NCBI GenBank assembly: GCA_021740785.1
Contig: JAIOZI010000019.1
Coordinates: 1 to 64,000, forward strand
Source of the DNA: Melioribacteraceae bacterium
Lineage (GTDB): Bacteria; Bacteroidota; Ignavibacteria; Ignavibacteriales; Melioribacteraceae
DNA length: 64,000 nt
Direction of reading: 5' to 3'
A program made the translations under genes and the position numbers. The stretch's first letter is position 1, and each line of letters begins with the position of its first letter. Of the stretch, positions 36,227 to 45,552 are shown in pieces. Below the pieces are notes generated by a model that saw only the letters and a program-made list of their open reading frames with translations, was not told the origin of the DNA and ran no database searches.

Positions 36227-37108
36227 ATGACATTGTTAGATGGTAAAAAAGTTTCTGATGAAATTAAAAATGAACTGAAGGAACTAGTTGGCAAGCTGAT
36301 TTCTGAAGGTAAAAAAGTTCCCGGACTTGTAACCATCTTGGTCGGTGAGAACCCGGCTTCACAGTTTTATGTGAATATGAAGGGGAAGACGTGTACCGAG
36401 ATCGGTATGATTTCTAAGACGGAGATTTTAGATTCAAACATCTCGGAAGAGGAATTGTTAAAGCTGGTTAATCATTACAACACTGACAATTCTTTCCACG
36501 GTATCTTAGTACAACTACCTCTCCCTTCTCACATTAATGAAGAAAAAGTAATTGATGCAATTGATCCGAAAAAAGATGTGGATGGATTTCATCCCGTAAA
36601 TGTGGGGAATCTTGTGATTGGTAAAGATACATTTTATCCTTGTACACCTTACGGAATTGTTGAATTGTTAAAGCGATATAAAATTGATACAAAAGGTAAG
36701 CATGTAGTCGTTGTCGGAAGGAGCAACATCGTCGGGAAACCGATTGCAAATATGATGCTGCAGAAGAAAGAATATGCAAATTCGATTGTTACTATTTGTC
36801 ATTCTGCCGCCAGGGATTTGAAACCATATACTACTTCTGCCGATATATTAATAGCAGCGATCGGGAGAGCAAATTTCATTACTGCTGATATGGTAAAAGA
36901 CGGCGCTGTTATTATTGATGTTGGAATAAATAGGGTTGAAGATTCATCTGCAAAGAAAGGATACAGGGTAGTAGGTGATGTTGATTTTGAAAATGTTGCG
37001 GCTAAAGCATCCAATATCACACCGGTTCCGGGAGGTGTAGGAAAAATGACGATTGCAATGTTGATGAAAAATACTTATGAAGCATACCTTAAACTAGAAC
37101 AAAATTAA
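36227..37108 (+). CDS. folD: bifunctional methylenetetrahydrofolate dehydrogenase/cyclohydrolase
   Basis: This enzyme interconverts methylene- and formyl-tetrahydrofolate with NADP. Family motifs are [17 protein letters not shown] (with Tyr and the catalytic Lys), [49 protein letters not shown] and the final [15 protein letters not shown]. Its 293 residues are normal. Both TTG at 36224 and ATG at 36227 are possible; AGAAGGAAT suits either. It is followed 13 nt later by deoC. Confidence 0.97.
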   Translation: MTLLDGKKVSDEIKNELKELVGKLISEGKKVPGLVTILVGENPASQFYVNMKGKTCTEIGMISKTEILDSNISEEELLKLVNHYNTDNSFHGILVQLPLPSHINEEKVIDAIDPKKDVDGFHPVNVGNLVIGKDTFYPCTPYGIVELLKRYKIDTKGKHVVVVGRSNIVGKPIANMMLQKKEYANSIVTICHSAARDLKPYTTSADILIAAIGRANFITADMVKDGAVIIDVGINRVEDSSAKKGYRVVGDVDFENVAAKASNITPVPGGVGKMTIAMLMKNTYEAYLKLEQN

Positions 37109-37121
37109 ACCGGGTTCTGAT

Positions 37122-37991
37122 ATGAGCTCTTCAATAATTGATAAAGTCGTTTCGGAAGTTTTTACTGAAAAAGCATTACATGATTATTATTGTTATGCCG
37201 AAACATGTAAGGGCTGGGAAAGAAATGTTGTCGATCAGCCGAAAGCAATAAATAATATTATTGCAGTTGGAGCGGAACGAATTGCCGCCGGAATGGGCGT
37301 TGGACCGGACATAACCGATTATAATGTTGCATCCAAAATTGATCACACAATGCTTAAGCCTGACGTTATGCCGGAAGACATAAAAATATTGTGTGATGAA
37401 GCTAGAACTTATAAATTCGCATCCGTTTGTGTTAACCCATGTTATGTAACTTTGTGCCGTGATTTATTGACCGGTACAAAAGTGAAAGTATGTACTGTTA
37501 TTGGGTTTCCTCTAGGTTCAACAACTACACAAACTAAACGCAAAGAAGCAGAACAGGCTTTAGAAAGCGGCGCTGAAGAGATAGACATGGTTATAAATGT
37601 CGGTATGCTGAAGAGCGGCGAATATGAATATGTATTTAATGATATAAATCAAGTTGTGCTTGCGGTTAAAAAGAAAAATGCTTTGTGCAAGGTGATTATT
37701 GAAACAGCTCTATTGACCGATGAAGAGAAAGTGAAAGCCTGCTTAATTGCAAAAAATGCGAAAGCTGATTTCGTGAAAACATCCACAGGATTTAGTAAAG
37801 GCGGCGCTACGGCAGGCGATGTTGCTTTAATGAAATACGTTGTCGGAACAACTGTCGGTGTTAAAGCTTCAGGCGGTGTCCGCTCCTTAGAAGATGCAAA
37901 ATTGATGATCGAGAGCGGTGCCGATAGAATAGGCGCAAGCGCAAGTGTTAAAATCGTATCCGGCGAGGCTGATACAAAAGGCGGATATTGA
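37122..37991 (+). CDS. deoC: deoxyribose-phosphate aldolase with N-terminal extension
   Basis: This class I aldolase cleaves 2-deoxyribose 5-phosphate to acetaldehyde and glyceraldehyde 3-phosphate. The TIM-barrel core starts near residue 67 ([13 protein letters not shown]). It has [10 protein letters not shown] (proton-relay Asp), Schiff-base K219 in [10 protein letters not shown] and K248 in VGVKASGG. At 289 residues it is 40-70 longer than typical DeoC. The extra N-terminus begins with a short amphipathic stretch ([21 protein letters not shown]), a form used by microcompartment cargo, then a Cys-containing segment ([10 protein letters not shown]). With shell genes at 25.9 kb, a microcompartment aldolase is plausible but unproven. 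Confidence 0.93.
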   Translation: MSSSIIDKVVSEVFTEKALHDYYCYAETCKGWERNVVDQPKAINNIIAVGAERIAAGMGVGPDITDYNVASKIDHTMLKPDVMPEDIKILCDEARTYKFASVCVNPCYVTLCRDLLTGTKVKVCTVIGFPLGSTTTQTKRKEAEQALESGAEEIDMVINVGMLKSGEYEYVFNDINQVVLAVKKKNALCKVIIETALLTDEEKVKACLIAKNAKADFVKTSTGFSKGGATAGDVALMKYVVGTTVGVKASGGVRSLEDAKLMIESGADRIGASASVKIVSGEADTKGGY

Positions 37992-38224
37992 TGGTAATAG
38001 ATTTAGTTGTGACAAAAACCGATGATGGTTTTATTTCAGAGGTTCCGTCAATTAAAGGCTGTGAAAGTTGGGCACATAAAGAAGAAGAAGTGATTGAAAA
38101 AAGTCTCGAGTTAGTTAACTACTACCTCAATTTAAATTTGGAAGAAGAAATTGTTGTAGATAAAGCTCGCAAAGAAAAGAATAAAACCATCTACAAATTA
38201 ATATTCGATAAAGATAAAAAGTGA
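37991..38224 (+). CDS. HicB-like small protein without HicA partner
   Basis: The 77-residue product has the start of a HicB/UPF0150 partial RNase H fold: IDLVVTKTDDGFISEVPSIKGCESWAHKEEE, in which a beta hairpin leads into the G-C-x-S-x-G/A-x-x-E-E pattern. It is followed by a helix and a Lys/Glu-rich end, with no ribbon-helix-helix DNA-binding domain. No HicA toxin (a double-stranded-RNA-binding-like protein of about 60 residues) is adjacent. ATG at 37991 overlaps the deoC stop; trmH starts at its own stop, so it lies inside an operon. It may be a domesticated antitoxin-like domain. Confidence 0.65.
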   Translation: MVIDLVVTKTDDGFISEVPSIKGCESWAHKEEEVIEKSLELVNYYLNLNLEEEIVVDKARKEKNKTIYKLIFDKDKK

Positions 38225-38817
38225 GAGAATTCAAATCGGAAAATAGATTAAAGAAAATCATTTCCGCAGTTAACGCACGCCAGCCATCACTAAATTTAGT
38301 ATTAGAAAATATTCATGATAAGCATAACGTGAGTGCAATTTTAAGATCATGTGATGCAGTGGGAATTAATAATGTCTCGCTGGTGTATAACGTGGAAAAA
38401 TTTCCTAAGCTTAACAATAAATCCTCAGTTTCAGCCTCAGCCTTAAAGTGGTTGGAGATCAAGAAATATAAAACAATTGATAATTGTTACAATAAATTAA
38501 GAGAGAATGGATTTAAAATTTATGCCAGCCTTCTCGATGAAGATGCTGTCGATCTTTATTCACTGGATCTTACACAAAAAGTCGCTTTGGTTGTAGGAAA
38601 TGAGCATCGAGGTATAAGTGACGAAGCTGCTGAATTAGCTGATGAAACTTTTTATATACCGATGCGTGGAATGATACAGAGTCTTAATGTTTCAGTTGCT
38701 TGTGCAGTTTCCCTTTATGAAGCACAGAGGCAGAGATCAGAGAAAGGAATGTATGATAATAGTGAAATGCCGAAAGATCAGTTAGAAAAGATGATTGATG
38801 ACTGGTGCCGAAGATGA
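38221..38817 (+). CDS. trmH: TrmH-family tRNA (guanosine-2'-O-)-methyltransferase
   Basis: This is an SPOUT-class methyltransferase that probably forms Gm18 in tRNA. The three SPOUT motifs are present: LENIHDKHNVSAILRSCDAVG (motif 1, Asn and Arg), VALVVGNEHRGISDEA (motif 2) and IPMRGMIQSLNVSVACAVSLYE (motif 3, with the trefoil knot). The C-terminal helix pair is short. Its 198 residues fit TrmH. It starts with GTG in a GTGA overlap with the HicB-like gene, and its stop overlaps the aroA start. Confidence 0.92.
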   Translation: MREFKSENRLKKIISAVNARQPSLNLVLENIHDKHNVSAILRSCDAVGINNVSLVYNVEKFPKLNNKSSVSASALKWLEIKKYKTIDNCYNKLRENGFKIYASLLDEDAVDLYSLDLTQKVALVVGNEHRGISDEAAELADETFYIPMRGMIQSLNVSVACAVSLYEAQRQRSEKGMYDNSEMPKDQLEKMIDDWCRR

Positions 38818-40091
38818 AACAAAAAATAGAAAAATTAGAAATGGTGAACGGGGAACTATCTCTTCCCGGCGATAAATCAATTTCACACCGTGCAGTTATG
38901 TTTGCGGCATTGGCAGAAGGTAAATCAGAGATAAAGAATCTTTCCAGTTCGGAAGATGTCCAATCAACAATTAAATGTTTTAGAGAGATGGGCGCTGAAT
39001 TTGAACAGCAAAATAAAAAGTTGATTGTGCATGGGCGGGGATATATGAAATTACTCCCGCCAAAAAATGAATTAGATTGCGGAAACTCCGGCACAACTGC
39101 AAGATTAATATCGGGAATATTGGCAGGACAAAAATTTGATTCAGTATTAACCGGTGATAAATCCTTATCGTCGCGACCGATGAAAAGAATTATAGATCCG
39201 TTAACACAAATGGGAGCGGTGATTTCATCCGAAGTTGGAACCCTTCCGTTGAGCATAAAAGGCAATGTTGAATTAAAGGGAATCGAATACAATTTACCGG
39301 TTGCAAGTGCGCAGGTTAAAAGCGCAGTTTTGTTGGCGGGACTGCATGCCGAAGGTAAAACGAAAGTAATTGAATCTACATCAACCCGGGACCATACAGA
39401 AAATATGCTCGGACTGCCGATTTATAAAACGGAAAAATATACTGAGATTATAAGTGCGCATGAGTATTATCCGAAACCGGCAGAGTATTTTATTCCATCG
39501 GATATTTCCAGCGCCGCATTTTTTATTGTACTCGCATTATTACAAAAAAATTCCAATCTCACACTCACAAATGTTTCGCTCAATAAATCCAGGACGGGTA
39601 TTATTGAGTTACTCGGACAGATGGGAGCAAAGATTGAAATTATTGAAGAAAAGAAATTCATGAATGAAACCTATGGCAATCTTTTTGTACAGAGCAGTAT
39701 TCTAAAAAATATCAAAATAGGTAAAGAAATAATTGCCAATGTGATTGACGAAATACCAATATTAGCTATAGCCGGTTTATTTGCCGAGGGTAATTTTGAA
39801 ATCCGGAACGCTGATGAATTGAGGAAAAAAGAATCCGATAGAATAAATTCAATCTGCCATAATTTTCATCTGCTGGGTTTAGATGTTGAAGAATATGATG
39901 ACGGATTTTCTATTCGTGGAAGCATCAAAAAATCAAATGTTATATTTGAAAGTTTCGGAGATCACCGCATTGCAATGGCGTTTGCAGTCTTATCGTCCTT
40001 AGTCGAAGGTAATTATTACGTTAATAATTTTGAAAGCGTAAAAATATCAAATCCGGGTTTTATCGATCAGTTAAAATCAATCGCCGGTTGA
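38814..40091 (+). CDS. aroA: 3-phosphoshikimate 1-carboxyvinyltransferase (EPSP synthase)
   Basis: This is the shikimate pathway enzyme that joins PEP to shikimate 3-phosphate. Conserved segments are LPGDKSISHRAVMFAALAEG, LDCGNSGTTARLISGILAG, TGDKSLSSRPMKR, PVASAQVKSAVLLAGL, TSTRDHTENML, IPSDISSAAFFIV, DEIPILAIA and the RKKESDRI/DHRIAMAFAV end. Its 426 residues are normal. ATG at 38814 overlaps the trmH stop by 4 nt; GTG at 38805 is an alternative. It ends at 40091, exactly abutting the converging bshC stop. Confidence 0.97.
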   Translation: MKQKIEKLEMVNGELSLPGDKSISHRAVMFAALAEGKSEIKNLSSSEDVQSTIKCFREMGAEFEQQNKKLIVHGRGYMKLLPPKNELDCGNSGTTARLISGILAGQKFDSVLTGDKSLSSRPMKRIIDPLTQMGAVISSEVGTLPLSIKGNVELKGIEYNLPVASAQVKSAVLLAGLHAEGKTKVIESTSTRDHTENMLGLPIYKTEKYTEIISAHEYYPKPAEYFIPSDISSAAFFIVLALLQKNSNLTLTNVSLNKSRTGIIELLGQMGAKIEIIEEKKFMNETYGNLFVQSSILKNIKIGKEIIANVIDEIPILAIAGLFAEGNFEIRNADELRKKESDRINSICHNFHLLGLDVEEYDDGFSIRGSIKKSNVIFESFGDHRIAMAFAVLSSLVEGNYYVNNFESVKISNPGFIDQLKSIAG

Positions 40092-41717
40092 TTACAACTC
40101 GAGAATTTGGTGTTCATACTTATTAATTGTCAATTCGTTGAACAACCATTTAATTATATCCATTCCGTATTTGTTCGTAAAATAAATAAAGTTGAACTCG
40201 CGTTCTTGCAGGTTGTTATTTGGGAAAATCGAATTTCTAGCTTTATCCAATTGGCGAAGAGCAGTATCATGATTCCTTTCCTGAGAACTTTTCGCTTTTG
40301 ATTTTAGAGTATCCAGAGATTGCACAATCTTTTCATATGTTTTCTTAACCGAGCCGGAAAGATTTGGATCAATCATGAAGAGTTTTTCTTTCAACCTGTC
40401 GATTTGTAATTCAATTTCAGTTGAATGCTCACCGAACATTTCATCAATATTAAACTCGGAAAGAGATTCTATTACTTTGTTATTTAACAACTTCTCTTCG
40501 ATGAAAAAATCTTCGTGATTCAAATCATATTTTTCAAGAATCTTTATTAAATTCTTTTCAACAATCGTTATTGAGGACCTGGGATAAATGATCGGCTTCG
40601 GTAAATTATAGATATCATATAAAGGAGTTATTTGAGCAAAATAACTTATCTCACTCGGACCGGCAACATATAAAGCTGTTGGTAATAGGAAGTCCTGACA
40701 GATCGGTCGCAGTAGTACATTGGGACTGAAATCCTCCGGAGCATCTTCAAGTTTTTGCAAAATATCTTCTTTAGTAAATTTAACTCTACGGTTTCTTAAT
40801 CTAAATTCTTCTTCATCGGGTTCAAGTAGAAACCTGCCTGATTTATCACTTAAAAAAAGATTAATTGGTTTTACCTTTACTTGTGCGTGATAAATTTCTT
40901 CAAGTTCAGCGCTTTGTTCAACTACTTTATTTGTATTTGTTCTAAAGTTTTCAATCTCCTGTTTAAAAATAGGTTTTAATAGTTTTTTAATTTCAACATG
41001 CTGCGGATCAAAGAGTATTAATCCATATTCATCGTAGAAGTTAAATAATAATTTTTTAAATGCTTCTTTGAAAGTTGTGTTATCATAATAACATTTCTCG
41101 AGTAAATTCATTGTGTCAGATGTAAACTCAGTTACGCGCTGTTCATCATTAATCTTTTTTATTACTTCATTAATATTATCATTGAATGCAACGCTGCCGA
41201 TATTCCCGCGGTTTTCATCTTCAGGTTTCCCATCGTCATACTGAATTTTAATAAGATCATTTTCCTTGTTCATCAAATTAAATGATCTTACTTCATCAAA
41301 ATCATGATCATCACCTTCCAGCCAGAATACCGGTACAAATTGATAATCGTGATATTTATCTTTCAAGAAGGCAGCAAGTTTAATTGCTGTAATTATTTTA
41401 TAGAAAGTATAAAGCGGACCTCCTAATAAGCCCAGTTGTTGCCCGGTTACAACAGCGATAGTATTTTTTGATTTCATCGCGTCAATATTCGATAATGTTA
41501 ATTTTGATGGTTTGAAATCCCGGTACTGGTCGTAAATAATTTCCTTCAGCTTCTCACGGTGGTCCCGGTTTGTGTTTTTTACCGATTCAAACACTTTTCC
41601 ATATTGCTCGGTATCACGGAAGTTAGTTCCGTAAAACCTTTCCACATTTTCAAATTCGTACATATAATCCAAAAACAAATTTTGTTGCGATGGTAAATCG
41701 GAAAAGTTAATGTACAT
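40092..41717 (-). CDS. bshC: bacillithiol biosynthesis cysteine-adding enzyme BshC
   Basis: This is the probable last enzyme of bacillithiol synthesis, adding cysteine to glucosaminyl-malate. It has the nucleotide-binding-like motif VVTGQQLGLLGGPLYTFYK, followed by VFWLEGDDHDFDEV and VLLRPICQDFLLPTALYVAGPSEISYFAQ, all characteristic of the family, and a C-terminal coiled coil (DRLKEKLFMIDP, SLDTLKSKAKSSQ). Its 541 residues are typical. bshA and bshB are not in this window. Its presence implies that the cell uses bacillithiol as a low-molecular-weight thiol, which may also concern the peroxiredoxin and the disulfide reductase seen here. It is convergent with aroA with no gap. Confidence 0.93.
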   Translation of the reverse strand: MYINFSDLPSQQNLFLDYMYEFENVERFYGTNFRDTEQYGKVFESVKNTNRDHREKLKEIIYDQYRDFKPSKLTLSNIDAMKSKNTIAVVTGQQLGLLGGPLYTFYKIITAIKLAAFLKDKYHDYQFVPVFWLEGDDHDFDEVRSFNLMNKENDLIKIQYDDGKPEDENRGNIGSVAFNDNINEVIKKINDEQRVTEFTSDTMNLLEKCYYDNTTFKEAFKKLLFNFYDEYGLILFDPQHVEIKKLLKPIFKQEIENFRTNTNKVVEQSAELEEIYHAQVKVKPINLFLSDKSGRFLLEPDEEEFRLRNRRVKFTKEDILQKLEDAPEDFSPNVLLRPICQDFLLPTALYVAGPSEISYFAQITPLYDIYNLPKPIIYPRSSITIVEKNLIKILEKYDLNHEDFFIEEKLLNNKVIESLSEFNIDEMFGEHSTEIELQIDRLKEKLFMIDPNLSGSVKKTYEKIVQSLDTLKSKAKSSQERNHDTALRQLDKARNSIFPNNNLQEREFNFIYFTNKYGMDIIKWLFNELTINKYEHQILEL

Positions 41718-41827
41718 GAAATCCTCAGTTGAATTCTTTTAGATATTATTAATCTCACAAAGTTAAGAATAATTAATATATTTATGAATCCGAATAATTA
41801 CTGATGGTATAATAAATAAAGATCAAA

Positions 41828-42694
41828 ATGAGATATTTGAAATTAATGATTGCCCTTATTATTGTGAGCCCGGCTTTAATTATTAGTCAATCTAGTGAGT
41901 TGACTTATACATTTTTACCGAAAGGTTTACATCTACTTCCAATTAAAGCATCTTTCGAGGAAGCGAGAGTTGGCGTGCTTTATATGACTGAAAACGCAAA
42001 TCTTAAAGTTGATATCGGCAACTCGATTGATGTATTGCTACTAAATTTTGATGATAATAAAATGATCTCGCTTGGTATGGATTTTATGGCTTACGCATTA
42101 GCGACCAGTTATAAAGGGAACCGGTTGCAGATAGATGCTTTGGATGGTTTCTTCGGAGGTAATATTACCTATTCGGTTCAACTTGATAATAGAAAATTTT
42201 ACACGCGGTTTAGAATAATTCATAACAGTGCGCATTTAGTCGATGGTCATTATGATCTTCAAAATAATAAATGGTTGAATAATGATTTACCTATCCCTTA
42301 TACTCGTGATTTCGGAGAGCTCACATTTGTGCATGAGATAAAAAATCAAAAAATTTATTATAGATACTATGGAAGTATTTCTTATTCAACACTAGTAAGA
42401 CCTGTCGACTTAAAAAAGTATTCTATAAGTAGTGGAATTGAAGCTGCAACTGACAAAATTATCGGGAGTGTTCTGCAAGAACCAACTAATATTTTTATTG
42501 CTTACCATTTTTCATTAGAGGGTATTCCTGAATATGTGGGTAATAATCATTTTATGCTTGGATTAAAATTCGGGGAATGGCAGGGTAAAGGGATTCTCCT
42601 TTATTTGAGTCAATATAATGGTTATCATTTCTTAAGTGAATATTATAATCAAAGAATATCGCGTTTTAGTATCGGTTTCTTTGTTGATTTTTAA
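41828..42694 (+). CDS. outer-membrane-barrel-like protein of unknown function (paralogue of 50357)
   Basis: This is a 288-residue protein with a signal peptide (ending LIISQS) and alternating amphipathic strands through to an aromatic end (FSIGFFVDF), as in an outer-membrane barrel. It shares with the protein at 50357 the landmarks KVDIGNSIDVLL, SLGMDFMAYAL, RFRIIHNSAHLVDGHYD, YTRDF and the Gly-rich strands near the end. A remote link to DUF1207 proteins is possible, but I cannot confirm it. The two paralogues bracket a set of envelope-modification genes. The role is unknown; a surface receptor or lipid-handling barrel is conceivable. Confidence 0.7.
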   Translation: MRYLKLMIALIIVSPALIISQSSELTYTFLPKGLHLLPIKASFEEARVGVLYMTENANLKVDIGNSIDVLLLNFDDNKMISLGMDFMAYALATSYKGNRLQIDALDGFFGGNITYSVQLDNRKFYTRFRIIHNSAHLVDGHYDLQNNKWLNNDLPIPYTRDFGELTFVHEIKNQKIYYRYYGSISYSTLVRPVDLKKYSISSGIEAATDKIIGSVLQEPTNIFIAYHFSLEGIPEYVGNNHFMLGLKFGEWQGKGILLYLSQYNGYHFLSEYYNQRISRFSIGFFVDF

Positions 42695-42714
42695 AATTAA
42701 TTAAGATAGCTGCA

Positions 42715-45543
42715 TTGATAGGAAATATTTCAAAGAAAATTATCATAATAATTTCGGTTATGATTTTCCCCATAATCACGACGGCACAAATTTATAGTGA
42801 TGAACAAATAAGTCTTTTCTCCGACAGGTTAATAGTAAAACTAAAGTCAAATCAAAAAGACCAATTTATCTTCCAAAATAATTCTTTGATGAATTTTTCA
42901 GAGATAAAGAGAAAGTTTCCACTCTCTGAAAGCCCGCATTTAAAAAATATTTATGAAATTAAAATTCAAGATGGCGCCGATTTGTTCAAACTATCTGATC
43001 AATTGATTACAAATGAGAATATAGAATATGCTGAACCGGTAATAATAAATTTTCTTCAGTCATTTATACCAAACGACAGTTTGTTCAGTGAGCAGTGGTA
43101 CCTGGATAAAATCAATGCCCCGGAAGCATGGGAAACAACAAAGGGTGATTCGACAATTGTTATTGCAATTATCGACAGCGGTGTTGACTGGTTGCACAAA
43201 GATTTAAACAAGAAAATTTGGACAAATGACGATCCAATAAACGGTATTGATGATGACGGTAATGGATATGTTGATGATTTCCGCGGTTGGGATTTTGGAG
43301 GTGCCGGCGGTTTGCCGGATAACGATCCGAATGAAGATAGACCAGATCATGGAACTGCAATCGCCGGGGCAGCCGCAGCAAAAACCGGTAATTCAATTGG
43401 AATCGCTTCAGTAGGTATTAATTCAAAATTGATGCCGGTTAAGGTAACAAGTGATGATACAAGGGCAAGCAACGGAAGTCCGTTAGTATTGTATGGATAC
43501 GAAGGCATTATTTATGCAGTAGATAACGGAGCTAAAATAATTAATTGCAGTTGGGGAAGTTCAATAAGAACGGATTTTGCACAAGACGTGATAAACTATG
43601 CTATTGAAAATGATGTGTTAATAGTTGCATCTGCAGGTAACAGCGGTATAGGCGCATTAATTTATCCCGCCGCATTTGATAATGTTTTATCTGTCGGTGC
43701 AACTGACGTAAATGATATATCAGCGGATTTTTCCAACTACAATTATGCATTATCTGTAAGTTCGCCCGGCGTCAATATTGTGTCAACATGGAAAGGTGAC
43801 GGATATAAAAGTTTAAGCGGAACCTCAATGGCATCTCCTATTGTTGCCGGAACGGCTTCCCTCGTGATGGAACAGTTTCCTGAACTAACGGCTCAACAAG
43901 TTCTTGAGCGGATTCGTGTCTCATCAGATAAAATCGATTACTTAAATGGTGATAGGTTCGCACAAACTGGGTATGGGAGGATAAATGTGCAAAGAGCTGT
44001 CGCAAACGATAAACTGATCTCGGTTCGGTTAAATGATTTCTCAATTACTAATGAAACGAAGAATGACAGTATTTATGAACCGGGCGAAGAATTGTCTTTA
44101 GTCCTAACTCTTGAAAATTATCTGGACGCTACAACCTCCTTAAACATTAGAATGATCAGCTTCGACAATTACAGTTCATTTGTAAATGATTCTTATTATG
44201 CTGGTGAAATTTCTCCCGGAAATATTTTTAGTACATCTTCAAATCCAATTCTAATTCGTCTTTCATCACCTCTCCCAAGAAATCAACAAATGGATTATAT
44301 CATTGAATTTGCTGATGTTATTTATAAAGATTATAAACCTATAGCTTTCACAGTCAATCCTGAATACCGAACCATTGAATCCGATGATTTGACTTTCACC
44401 ATGACAGACAAGGGAACATTCGGATATAATGATTATCCTTTTAATGAGGATGGGCACGGTGTAACTTTTTTTAATTCAGACAACATTTTATTTCAAGGCG
44501 GTCTATTGATTGGGAGCGATAAGTTTTATGAAGATTCGATTTGGATTAATGAGTTACAAGTTATTTCACCTGTTGCATTTAGAAGATTTCAGCAAACAGC
44601 TTATACAGCAACAAAACCTGTAACAGTTGAAGAGAAAAGTGCCTACGCTGATAAAACCGCAAATTTAAGAATGCAGAATTTACTCGATAGAGTTAATAAT
44701 CTTCAAATAGTTGCCGATCTTAACACATATTATTTTGACATGAATGAAGAAGGACAAATTTTAATTTTTCATTATAAGATTGCCAACCCGGGTAAGTTGG
44801 ATTTTTCTATTTACTCAGGATTATATTTCGATTTTGATCTTAGTAAAACCGACAAGGAAAATGATAATGTGATTTATGACCTGATCAATAAATATGGATA
44901 TGCATTTCACGATGATGATGAAAAAGCTGAGTTATTTATTGGAGGCAAACTATTATCATACGGTAATCAAAATTTTTATCCAATAAATAATAATGATAGA
45001 GCGGATGTAAGTGTGTACCCTGTTTTTCCCGAATTCGACCAGTTCAAAACCATTTCAAGTGGAACCGAAAAAATGAAGTCCGGGCCCGGAGATGTTTCAT
45101 TTTCAATCGGCGGGGGACCATATCTCTTAAGAGGGCAGCATTTCCTAAATGTCTCGGTTGTATTGGCTGCTGCTAAAAGCAAAAGGGATTTAGATATTCT
45201 AATGGATAAATCAAGCAATATCTACAATAATCTTCCTATTGAAATTGGTGAAGAAATTCCGGAAAATGTTAGGGATTACTCACTCATGCAGAACTATCCG
45301 AATCCTTTTAATTCTTCAACAACTATTGTATATTCAATTCCATATTATACCGGCACACAAAAAGTTAATCTAATAGTTTATGACCTATTGGGAAAGCACG
45401 TTGAAACTTTAGTGAGCGATTATCAACAGCCCGGTCTTTATAATGTATCTTTTAATGTTGGAAATCTTTCAAGCGGAGTTTATTTTTACCTCCTTGAAAC
45501 CCATGAATTTAGAGAAGTTAAGAAAATGTTAATCATCAAGTAG
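42715..45543 (+). CDS. subtilisin-family (S8) peptidase with T9SS sorting domain
   Basis: This is a secreted serine protease. After a signal peptide (ending TTAQ) and an inhibitor-like propeptide (residues of about 25-115), the S8 domain has the triad D154 (IAIIDSGVDW), H212 (DHGTAIAGAAAA) and S371 (LSGTSMASPIVAGT), so it should be active. A middle region of about 430 residues of beta modules follows. The C-terminus is a type A sorting domain (YPNPFNSSTTI, LIVYDLLGKHVETL, SSGVYFYLLE) for export by T9SS and surface attachment. The start is TTG at 42715; no ATG or GTG precedes the signal peptide in frame. It lies 20 nt after the barrel-like gene. Confidence 0.92.
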   Translation: MIGNISKKIIIIISVMIFPIITTAQIYSDEQISLFSDRLIVKLKSNQKDQFIFQNNSLMNFSEIKRKFPLSESPHLKNIYEIKIQDGADLFKLSDQLITNENIEYAEPVIINFLQSFIPNDSLFSEQWYLDKINAPEAWETTKGDSTIVIAIIDSGVDWLHKDLNKKIWTNDDPINGIDDDGNGYVDDFRGWDFGGAGGLPDNDPNEDRPDHGTAIAGAAAAKTGNSIGIASVGINSKLMPVKVTSDDTRASNGSPLVLYGYEGIIYAVDNGAKIINCSWGSSIRTDFAQDVINYAIENDVLIVASAGNSGIGALIYPAAFDNVLSVGATDVNDISADFSNYNYALSVSSPGVNIVSTWKGDGYKSLSGTSMASPIVAGTASLVMEQFPELTAQQVLERIRVSSDKIDYLNGDRFAQTGYGRINVQRAVANDKLISVRLNDFSITNETKNDSIYEPGEELSLVLTLENYLDATTSLNIRMISFDNYSSFVNDSYYAGEISPGNIFSTSSNPILIRLSSPLPRNQQMDYIIEFADVIYKDYKPIAFTVNPEYRTIESDDLTFTMTDKGTFGYNDYPFNEDGHGVTFFNSDNILFQGGLLIGSDKFYEDSIWINELQVISPVAFRRFQQTAYTATKPVTVEEKSAYADKTANLRMQNLLDRVNNLQIVADLNTYYFDMNEEGQILIFHYKIANPGKLDFSIYSGLYFDFDLSKTDKENDNVIYDLINKYGYAFHDDDEKAELFIGGKLLSYGNQNFYPINNNDRADVSVYPVFPEFDQFKTISSGTEKMKSGPGDVSFSIGGGPYLLRGQHFLNVSVVLAAAKSKRDLDILMDKSSNIYNNLPIEIGEEIPENVRDYSLMQNYPNPFNSSTTIVYSIPYYTGTQKVNLIVYDLLGKHVETLVSDYQQPGLYNVSFNVGNLSSGVYFYLLETHEFREVKKMLIIK

Positions 45544-45552
45544 AAAATTGAA

